Shown: piece after piece, positions 9,836 to 16,919 of the stretch
Numbering within the stretch: position 1 is the first letter of the stretch
Layout: each line of letters begins with the position of its first letter
From: Cladosporium sp. IMV 00045
Lineage: Eukaryota > Ascomycota > Dothideomycetes > Cladosporiales > Cladosporiaceae
Assembly: GCA_001931905.2 (NCBI GenBank)
Contig: MSJI02000071.1
Coordinates: forward strand, 1-17,796
Direction: 5' to 3'
Length of the DNA stretch: 17,796 nucleotides
Position numbers and translations under genes: made by a program
The notes under the pieces: generated by a model
What the model was told of the DNA's origin: nothing
The model's input: only the letters and a program-made list of their open reading frames with translations
The model's database searches: none

Positions 9836-12300
9836 AGTGGCACAAGGTTCACGTCTGGCCAAGCTGGATCACAGGACAATCTACCAATCATCTATGGGAT
9901 GCCCCTAGTAAGAAGTGGGCATGATAAGAGGAAGCGCAAGCAGCTTGGCAAAGAACGACGGCAGTCGAGCCAGCGACTCAGATGTCGGCATGAGGTAAGT
10001 GTTGTATTAGCAAGAGCGTAGAGACCGCTGCCATTCCGTCTATTCACACTGCCGTCTGCACTGCCGACGACGAGTCTTGGTCTTGCCGACAAATACAAAG
10101 ACTCGCACTTACGAGGAAGGCTACCAGACGATGCGCAGTTTGACATCGATGTGACGGTCTCGGAGCTACCAGATGGCCTAAACGCGAGTCTGGGAGGTGC
10201 AAATTTGAGTGTCAGTTCATATAAAACCCGCTTCGGTGTCTTCAAGTATAATAGGTCCAAGGAGACGCTGCATGCGCAGCCGGTCCGTGTCTACGGTCAA
10301 GCCGATGACTTTCGTGCAGATTCACCTCTGGGACAATTTCTCAGCGCAGTTTATAAGCGCTCTACTACCTTCATTATTATCTGCAAACTCGAGCCCAACC
10401 AAAACGCGCTCACCTGGGAGGAACAAGAATGGCTTGCCAACCAATTTCGGGCGCTTTCGACGAGCAGAGCGTCCACGAACGATTGAAATTCGCTCGAAGC
10501 GACGACTACAGAGAGGCGAAGAAGTTCCCATTCAGCTGCTTCGCGAAAAATCCCGCCGTCGACATGCCGGTGGCCGACTGGCTTCGCCATGACAGGGTCG
10601 ACGAGGTCTCCCCATCTACCCGTGGGTCCAGCGACCAGAAAGTGCGACAACCTGCTCGTAAGGCATACGCTTGAAGCTCTATGTGGCTCACATTGGGGCT
10701 GCGTTTCTTTACGAGCGCGATCAAGACTACCGTGAGATGAAGGCAATCTATGACCCAAATCGCGAGCACACCGTACCAATCATGAAGCCTGGATTTCTGG
10801 ACGCGAATGGTCAACCCATCTGGCATCTCCATGCGCGCTTGAACACCAGAGGCATTTGTGGGAGTCGAGTTAAGCCGTGGCACGAGAATCGAGCCAGCGC
10901 CACCCTCAAGATCGGTCGCAGCAAGCACACCTTCAATGGCAAGGTGTCATATCCCCCGCTGCCGGGCTTCGACTTCGTCATCAAAGCCAAGATGACACAG
11001 CAAATGGAGCGCATCTTCCACGAAGCTCAAGATTACCCTGCTCTCATCGATCCCACTTATGAGAACATTGATATCAAGCGTAAGCTTGTCGACCTTGCCC
11101 AGCTGGCCAATAATGGATTCACAACGCCGCAGGTCGCCGACGACCTCCAGCGTGTCAATTCCAAAGCTCGGGGTCTCTTCGAGCTCAGCTCTTTCATCCA
11201 CGAGCCGCCCTTGGGCATCTTTTCGCCGGACTTCATGCACCACACACTCGAAGCTGAAGAGCAAAGGCAGCTTGACCGTGTCGACCGCTACGCTCAGGAA
11301 AAGTTGAATGAGCAACAGCGCCAATCTTTTGACGCGTGCACTACTCAGGGCGTTCCTGCCAACGTCGCCACCTTGGAGGGCCTTCCTGGAACCGGAAAGA
11401 CTGGAACCCTGGTACTGATGATCGCCAAGCTTGCGATTTGTGGCGCGAAGGTCATTGGCACAGCGCACTCTAACGAAGCTACCGACGCCCTTTACAGCAT
11501 TGTCTTGGACGTGCTCAAAGATCAGCAGTTGGATCAGCAGATCTCGAAGGTCGTTCGCGTCTACAGTCCCAAGAGGAAGAAAGTGTACCGCAGAATGGTC
11601 ACTGGCCAAAGCCCTCACAAGCTTGATGTCCCAGAAAACTGCCTCGGCAGAAAAGTCTACGAGTATGTCAAGGCCAATTGTACAGATGTCGACTCCAAAG
11701 TCTTCTTCGGGCACGGTAGCGCGGATCGAAAGGAAATGACCACTTCACGCAAGAGGAGAAAGATTGGCGCGACTGTGGAGTCCCTGGGCAAGAAGATTTT
11801 CGACGATGCCCTTCTCATCTTCGGCACGACGTGGGTCACTTCCATTTTGTACAAGCTTGGCTTCAACGCCGAGGCCTGCGTTCTTGACGAACCAGCCCAA
11901 CTGTCTAAGCTTGACGCCGTGGACGTCCTACACAATCAGCGTAAGCTAAACTTGGTCGTCTTTGCTAGTGATGAGATGCAGCTTCCACCCGTGGTCAAGA
12001 GCTTGCAGTCTGGAACCAATCCTTATGCAAATGTCCTTGCTTTGTCCATGATGACTCGGATAATGATCGGCTATCCTCGCATCTTCAAAGCCACCCTGAC
12101 TTTGAATTACCGCAGCCATCGATCATTGGTGGCCATGCCCAGCGCGATTTACTACGATGGAAGCTACATTGACCAGCTTATGCCAATTCGTGCTTTCAAG
12201 CACAAGACCTTGCTGGAGAATGTGGTCGAGGAAATCAAAGGGTCCGTCCGTAGGACCAGAGTAGAACCTTTTCGCGGGTCATCTCAGCGATCTCTGATGA
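9836..12300 (+). pseudogene. UPF1/DNA2-NAM7-like SF1B helicase, copy B: ATPase half retained, both ends damaged
   Basis: The N-terminal region is in frame 2 (10022-about 10450), shifts to frame 1 (to about 10600), then to frame 0 after a TAA at 10659-10661. From there one frame is open for 603 codons (10671-12482; its first codon is TTG, not ATG). Helicase motifs by codon of that frame: Q-type region NEQQR (213-217), Walker A GLPGTGKTG (237-245), Ia GTAHSNEATDAL (263-274), II DEPAQ (406-410, usual DEAxQ), III SDEMQLPP (433-440), IV LNYRSH (478-483). Domain 2A motifs V and VI (arginine finger) are absent: similarity ends near 12240 and the frame then runs antisense over a nitrilase fragment. 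The family unwinds RNA or DNA with ATP, but this copy should be inactive. It also lacks about 475 N-terminal bases present in copy A. An expressed ATPase-only protein cannot be excluded. Confidence 0.82.
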
Positions 12301-12560
12301 CTTTTGGGAACGCGAACAGCATACCCAGCAAACCAGAGCTCGGGAAAAGCGACGAGGTTTGCTCCTTTAGTTGCAGCCTCTCGTATGTAGTCAACGCCGA
12401 TGGTAACAGTTCTGTCCAGGTCGTATTGAGGGGGGCGGGTAAGGTAGATTGGCAGGTGGCGCTCGCACGACAGCGACAGTGAAGTTGCTATAATCGATGT
12501 CCGTCGTGTTCGATTGGTAGCTGATGGGATTCGCGAGGCCCAGATGCACTGTATTTAGCC
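12260..12560 (-). pseudogene. Nitrilase-superfamily N-terminal fragment
   Basis: Carbon-nitrogen hydrolases (PF00795) cleave nitriles or amides with a Glu-Lys-Cys triad. Here the minus strand reads DIDYSNFTVAVVRAPPANLPY (12504-12442), the usual first strand. After a shift in a run of six C (12431-12426) it continues LDRTVTIGVDYIREAATKG then ANLVAFPELWFAGY, ending at 12321. The Glu of FPELW (12341-12339) is the catalytic Glu position. The rest of the enzyme, including the Lys and Cys, is missing because the sequence joins the broken end of helicase copy B in the opposite orientation. No ATG is found near the expected start; ACG codons stand there (about 12513-12508). Removing one C would restore the frame, so a homopolymer read error is possible, but the truncation stands. 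Limits are approximate. Confidence 0.75.
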
Positions 12561-12739
12561 GAGATCTGGTGTGGACGTAAATAGTGTCGGCTATGGCTGA
12601 CCACAAGGGGTGAATACATGACTTGGAGAAATATTGCAACACAGTGCGTTGCTCGTTGTTGTCTTCGCCAATCCGACAAATTGCGGCATCCAAGGCAACT
12701 CTCGATCTGTGGCTTGAAAGCTGAGAGTCGGATGTCTAA

Positions 12740-13228
12740 CAAGAAATAGGCGTGCGTTTTCTTAGAGAGAAGCCGGACGCTCAAGATGCTTGCTGGAAGA
12801 AACGAATAGACGAAAACCCGCAATCAGTTTGTTTCTATTTACTTCTATAGGCTGGCAACTTCCACCCAACCAACGGAATCGAGATAAAAGGCGCAAAAAA
12901 GTCCATCAAAGAGCGGACCAGGCTACATTCGCAATCTTCTGATGCGACAGCCCCGGAGCCTCCCACCGGAAGTCGAAACAATGGGTCAATCAGCTTGTCT
13001 GGGGAGGCGTGTGCTTTTGTGGCCGGTCGACAAAAGAAAGTACCCAGGCTTCCAGCCTTCCACAGCAGTGTTTTGCGGCAACTGGTCCGAATAGGCTTAA
13101 TATTCCCTGAATCGGAAAAGAGGCTGAACGACGGCGGCGCTTTGTTACTGTTCGGTGACACCAAACTCCGCATCCCCGGGACGAAGACAACGGTGGTCGA
13201 AGTTCATTCTGTCCTGTTCAAAGACTAG
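12740..13228 (+). pseudogene. Unidentified coding region interrupted by one TAG
   Basis: No family recognised. The frame is open from 12740 to 12847, has a TAG at 12848-12850, and continues open from 12851 to the TAG at 13226-13228. The residues look protein-like on both sides: REKPDAQDACWKKRIDENPQS before, then FHPTNGIEIKGAKKS, LVRIGLIFPESEKRL, GALLLFGDTKLRIPGTKT and VVEVHSVLFKD after. Either a nonsense mutation has hit a real exon, or the TAG is an intron acceptor (TTTACTTCTATAG|GCT is pyrimidine-rich) and the upstream frame is chance. A CTAAC branch-like site at 12736-12740 with AATAG at 12745-12749 could mark another acceptor. The start and any upstream exons are not found. It ends 17 bases from the convergent gene on the other strand. 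The antisense frame (13173-12835) looks less protein-like. Confidence 0.4.
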
Positions 13229-13245
13229 TCTTGTCTGCTGCAAGA

Positions 13246-14533
13246 TCACATTTCCTTCCTTATTCTTGTCAACTCCTCAAGTAAAGCAATTTCCCGGTTT
13301 TTCAACTTCAATTTGTTCTCCATGCTAGCATTTCGTTCATTCAGGCAAGCAATGAGTTGCTCGGTACTTTGCGCTGTCGAGTCTTGACATTGCTCCGGAC
13401 CTGGATTCGCCTTGCCAAGGAAGGAAGTGGACAGGGGTTCCGGCTTGATGAGAGGCTTGACATCGGTGATGAAGACATCGTCGGACGAGTCTGATGGCTC
13501 CAGAGTGTTTGAACTTTCCGGCTTGATGACAGGCTTAACGTCGACGATCACCACGTCGTCGGCCGAGTCTGACGACTCAGTGGCGTTGACTTTCTCTACC
13601 TTGACGAGCGGCGTGACAATGGTGACCAATATGTCGTCGTCAGATGGGTCCAGAGATTGGCGTTCAAGGGAGGCTGGCTCAGAGCGTCTGCTCTCCAGCT
13701 CGGTCAAGTCGGTGTCTGAAGACTCAGGATCGTATCCAGACAGCGTCGTTTGTCCGTTCTCCTTTGCTGCCGTAGTTCTCGGGTCCCAGTCAGCTTCTGT
13801 ATCAGGTCAGTACTTGAAGTAGCTAATGGAAAGCGCGGAACGCCAACTCACCCTGCATGATACTGTGACATCTTCCACTGAATCTGCCCATGATGGTGCC
13901 CTCCCATGGGGTAGCGAGACCGACGCGTGTCTCCTCGGCGGGCTTCTTGAGTGAGGATTTGCCAGGACGTGAGTAAATCCGGTTGAGAAAGTTCCAGAGT
14001 CTGAAGACGTGGTAGACTTTGTAGAGCTTGTTGTAGTAGTATGGATGGAACTTCAGCTCGTCGCTTGAGTCGAAGGTACCTTCTTCATTCGGGTCGATTT
14101 TCCTGGCCGGCACAAAGATGGCCCGCACAACGAGTTCCAGTGGAGTGATTACCGCAAGATGTTCGTCACTGTAGTAGAGGTCATCGCTTCCATCCTCCTG
14201 CGCCGCTGCGAACTGGCGCTCCAATCTTGGTTCTTCGTGTTGGTACCACTCCCAGAACGGGTCCCACAGTGGTGCGTATCTCACCGCCCTAGTTGATTCC
14301 TTCATGGTCATTTGAAATGCAAACCATGCTGTAAGTACACCACTTTGAGTGATAAGCTTGGCGCAAACTTGCTCAAGACACTCCTCAAACAGTAAATTGT
14401 CTTTGAAGTCTTGAGTGGCCTGCCAGCCAGAGAGGATCCTAGGCTCTCATATGTTCTCGGAAAAGCTTGCGCCGTTCGGCTCTGGTATACCCGCCAGCGC
14501 TGGCGGCGTCTCGTCCCTGATAGCGGAGGCCAT
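13246..14533 (-). CDS. Unidentified protein with three SIM-like plus Psi-K-x-E repeats and a C-terminal coiled coil
   Basis: No known family recognised. The sure part is exon 14311-13852 joined to 13796-13246 by intron 13851-13797 (GTGAGT, CTGAC branch, TACAG), giving 336 residues from the Met at 14311. The N-terminal half is aromatic-rich (APLWDPFWEWYQHEEP, KFHPYYYNKLYKVYHVFRLWNFLN). After an acidic linker come three 26-residue repeats (13644-13438) described separately. The end (about residues 296-336: EQLIACLNERNA, then LKLKNREIALLEELTRIRK) suits a short coiled coil. The frame stays open and protein-like upstream of 14311 (FEECLEQVCAKLITQSG, LTAWFAFQ) to a TGA at 14421-14419. The likely true start is the ATG at 14533 in MASAIRDETPPALA, spliced from a GTATAC donor at 14490 to an acceptor near 14410 or 14401, giving about 380 residues. 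That first junction is uncertain because only AAG acceptors fit the phase. Confidence 0.75.
13438..13644 (-). repeat. Three 26-codon repeats, SUMO-interaction-like core plus SUMO-acceptor-like site
   Basis: In the protein above, numbered from the Met at 14311, three units begin with an acidic/serine stretch, then a beta-branched hydrophobic core, then Psi-K-x-E: SDDDILVTIV...VKVE (205-221), SDSADDVVIVDV...IKPE (229-247) and SDSSDDVFITDV...IKPE (255-273). The hydrophobic cores start at 209, 235 and 261, exactly 26 residues apart. The second and third units are closest (both contain DVKPxIKPE). Acid-flanked V/I cores are the known SUMO-interaction motif, and Psi-K-x-E is the known SUMO-conjugation consensus. 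Confidence 0.7.
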
Positions 14534-15334
14534 AGTGTTCTTCTTAAACCGCAGCTGACGCCGCGACTTCCTCAAGTCGGATGGTGCTTTTTGATGTGAG
14601 TCGCATGGAGAGCGTCGTGAGATGATGGAAGAGCGCAGGCGTTGTTGCGTTGTCGTAACAGTGAAACGTAAGGAGGGTCTCAGACAGAGGAGCGCAACAT
14701 CCAGAAGCCGAGTAGTGGGGGAAGTGCGGGACGTTACAAAGTGAATGCGAGGAGCTTGGATGGAGATGCGTCGATGCGAAAGTGGCGCGGTTCAGAAGGG
14801 GGGGTCTCGAGTCGGGGGTAGACTGTGAAATGTCAACATCTCGCTGTGAAGGGACCATGCTCGAACGAGTGAGGATACCCACAGTCAACTGAAGTCTTGA
14901 TTGTCCGTTGTGGTGTAGTAGTAGTGTCGAGTATGTAAGAGTGAGCAGGTTGTAGCTGGTAGGAAGAGCGCAGAGAGACGAAATGTGTCAACAAGCGGCA
15001 CTGTCTGAGAGAGATAGCTCATTTCCGCAGCGCATGTGAATGCAGCAGCTTGGAAGAACCACGGGAGCGAAGTGGCATTGGGCGGCGGGGTAAGTCGAGG
15101 GAAAACGTCACTCATATCGTACACCTTTACCGGAAGAGAAATGCAACTCGCTGTCGTTCGTTCAATACAGACTTCTCACAGTGTCAAAGAAAGGTTCAAG
15201 AGATCTCGAGCATCACAACAGCGTGCTCCGCCTTCAGCAGCATGCATCGGGAATCAAACATTCATTCATCGCTACCCCTCATCCATGCAGCCGTGTCCAT
15301 TCCCGTCCTCGCCGTCTCACTCCCAGCCATCAGC
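14534..15334. other. Intergenic region, promoter of the repeat-protein gene
   Basis: About 800 bases between the start of the repeat-protein gene and the 3' end of the acidic-protein locus. On the minus strand it is CT-rich at about 14600-14900, as in fungal 5' leaders. Open frames of 79-114 codons here have no motif, and those at 15036-15511 on the plus strand run antisense to the neighbouring gene. Nothing else is recognisable. Confidence 0.5.
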
Positions 15335-15577
15335 CTACATGCCACCATCGCTGATTTCGTAGTCGCCGTAAAAGTCGACGTCGAAGAAGGGGTCGCCTTC
15401 CATGCGCTTGTGCATCTTCGCGATGTGACGGTCGTGCGTGTGGTATCTGGGGAAGCGTCGTTTGAAGTAGCCGTAGGCGTCGGACAACTGTACCCTGGCA
15501 TCGCAAGATAACCTGTCGCCCTCATCGAGTTTGTCAAGAAGCTGAAACAGCTCCTCGATGCGGCCTAATTTAGCCAT
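15335..15577 (-). CDS. Unidentified 80-codon downstream frame, in phase with the acidic protein
   Basis: It starts at an ATG in a CACCATGG context (15577) and encodes KLGRIEELFQLLDKLDEGDRL, then VQLSDAYGYFKRRFPRYHTHDRHIAKM, GDPFFDVDFYGDYE and a stop. The charged helical start and aromatic end look like a real domain. It lies 27 bases after the TAG of the acidic protein and in the same frame, so it could be (a) the C-terminus of that protein beyond a nonsense mutation, (b) joined by a 42-nt phase-0 intron 15631-15590 (GTCAAT...CGAAG; a weak acceptor), giving 239 residues, (c) made by stop readthrough, or (d) a separate small gene or second cistron. I favour one gene (a or b). Confidence 0.55.
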   Translation of the reverse strand: MAKLGRIEELFQLLDKLDEGDRLSCDARVQLSDAYGYFKRRFPRYHTHDRHIAKMHKRMEGDPFFDVDFYGDYEISDGGM

Positions 15578-15604
15578 GGTGATGTAGCGCTTCGTTGTGT
15601 TTCG

Positions 15605-16148
15605 CTAGCCTTGAACGAGATGCTGATTGACCTGCTTCCACTGATTGAAGAACCACCTCAGATAGTCGTTACGGCTATTCCTCCGACACCGGATAGTCAA
15701 TTCGAAGCCATCGCCGTACGGGCTAGGGGGGCGAATTGACCTGAGTTCGACATGGGCGTCTCCAGCCATGATGGTCGTGGTGGGGGGAGATTCGTAAGAT
15801 GCGTCTGACTCGGCGTCGTCATCGTCTTCACTTGACACTGCTTCTTCTGCAGGTGTGTCGTCTTGGTCAGAATCGTCATCTTCATCGGTTTCGTCGTTTT
15901 CAGCTGGTGCGTTGAACCGGGCGGAGACTATTGAAGGCTTCGTGCTCGCGGCATCTTGATCGAGGTCACCCTCTTTGGGTGATGCATCGGCCGGGGCGAG
16001 AAGTGACGACGGCTCCATGTATGGTGAAGAAGAACTGCAGTGCGATCAGTCAGACGAGCGAATCAAACACCATATCTCTTGCGTACCTTGCTCCACCTGA
16101 TGGCGAAGCAACCTCTTGGGTTGGGTTGATTGAGTGCGGATCAGCCAT
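15605..16148 (-). CDS. Unidentified acidic protein (upstream part of a TAG-split frame)
   Basis: Two exons: 16148-16087 and 16034-15605, 163 residues. The intron, 16086-16035, is 52 nt with a GTACGC donor, a CTGAC branch and CTGCAG acceptor; it joins GGAGCAAG to TTCTTCTTC in phase 2, giving a Ser run. The start ATG at 16148 follows CCAGCA (C at -3). Pro/Ser-rich N-terminus; a strongly acidic Asp/Glu tract (about residues 66-100, NDETDEDDDSDQDD and SSEDDDDAESDAS); then a compact domain (VELRSIRPPSPYG, FELTIRCRRNSRNDYLRWFFNQWKQ). The frame stops at TAG 15607-15605 but continues in the same frame after it as a further protein-like segment ending at 15335, so this is probably one gene. The acidic tract suggests a nuclear or chromatin-linked protein (weak inference). 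Confidence 0.7.
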
Positions 16149-16869
16149 TGCTGGTGCTGGTTTGTCGGTGTTTTGGGTAGGCGCGTGACAAGCAGTCTGT
16201 AGTGCTGAGTTTGTTCAGTCAAATAGGCAAGCGCTCGGAAGCGGCTAACGCCACCAAACGCGATCAGTCACATGATTACAGCTCAATGCATTCACATGAT
16301 TGCGCACCGCCAATAATGATTTTTTTGATCAACCTTTTGCGATTACGAACTCCAGCTGTTTATGGTACTTTCCCTTGATCCCATCGTGTCGATTGTACTA
16401 GGGACGGCGGTCGCTTGGAGCATTTGGAGTCTTCCAACGACAATCGATCAGGGAAAAGAATAGAAAGCAATAGCAGCAGCAGAGCGCCAGTCATTTTCCA
16501 TCCCAACGCCTCTCATTTCTGGAAAATCACCCAACGAGCACTCTCTGATCCATAGGCTGCGACTCACATGCGTTGACACAAAGTAGGTGGGAACGAAGGC
16601 AGATCCGATGCAGTCGATGAAGCGCCCGCGAACGTGATCAGCTTTGCCTAAGTGTCAGGGAAGATTGCAGCACAAGAAGTCGAGATGCGCACACAGCTTT
16701 GAACATATACTTTTCAATGACAAACAAGATGTTGATTGTGAGACTGTATAGGTGTGCCGTTCAGCATCTAGATATCGTGAAGTGAGGTCAACTCGCGTAG
16801 ACGCTAACCATAATAGGAACGATGCCGAAGATGCGAGAGATGATCTAGGTCTACAGGACGGTCGGCCAT
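16149..16869. promoter_or_regulatory. Upstream region of the acidic-protein gene; otherwise empty
   Basis: About 720 bases with no supportable gene. Closest to the minus-strand gene start is a pair of identical decamers TCACATGATT at 16268-16277 and 16292-16301 (24 bases apart, E-box-like CACATG core) and a CCAAT at 16310-16314. These could be regulatory. The remainder to the RIP island is ordinary-composition sequence with scattered short frames only. Confidence 0.4.
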
Positions 16870-16876
16870 ACCTACA

Positions 16877-16914
16877 AAAGTGCCAAAAATATGAAAAATA
16901 CTAAAGTGCCAAAA
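16877..16914 (+). repeat. Short direct repeat at the edge of the RIP island
   Basis: AAAGTGCCAAAA is present twice, at 16877-16888 and 16903-16914, exactly 26 bases apart. The pair sits just where base composition changes and follows a TA dinucleotide at 16873-16874. It could be part of a transposon terminus (Tc1/mariner elements insert at TA), but no partner end is in the window. Confidence 0.4.
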
Positions 16915-16919
16915 TCCAA

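Larger units (their letters stand above)
7495..12240 (+). repeat. Diverged tandem duplication (two helicase units)
   Basis: Unit A (7495-9340) and unit B (9836-about 12240) align co-linearly. The string ATGTCGGCATGAG is at 7646-7658 and at 9982-9994 (offset 2336), while AAGCTCTA is at 8812 and 10674 (offset 1862). The 474-base difference is a deletion in B or an insertion in A within the N-terminal coding part. Upstream similarity starts around 7495/9836, for example AGATGATCTACC versus GGACAATCTACC. Divergence is high and full of indels, so the duplication is old or was mutated quickly. Confidence 0.75.

Noticed and set aside
8965..9845. Long minus-strand frames of 153 and 194 codons
   Set aside because: The first runs antisense to recognisable helicase copy A protein and the second to the unassigned spacer; neither has motifs.
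10947..11714. Minus-strand frame of 255 codons
   Set aside because: It is antisense to the helicase ATPase region of copy B, whose Walker A and flanking segments are unmistakable on the plus strand.
12470..12560. Plus-strand SDSEVAIIDVRRVRLVADG stretch that resembles the SUMO-interaction cores at 13.5 kb
   Set aside because: The same bases on the minus strand encode the conserved nitrilase first strand (FTVAVVRAPP), and the plus frame stops soon after; the likeness is a coincidence of the antisense.
12835..13173. Minus-strand frame of 112 codons
   Set aside because: The plus strand over the same bases has the more protein-like reading, and that frame ends tail-to-tail with the neighbouring gene; the minus frame has no motif.
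15036..15511. Plus-strand frames of 108 and 153 codons
   Set aside because: They overlap the 3' end of the minus-strand acidic-protein locus, where the minus strand reads as a plausible domain; no plus-strand signals were seen.
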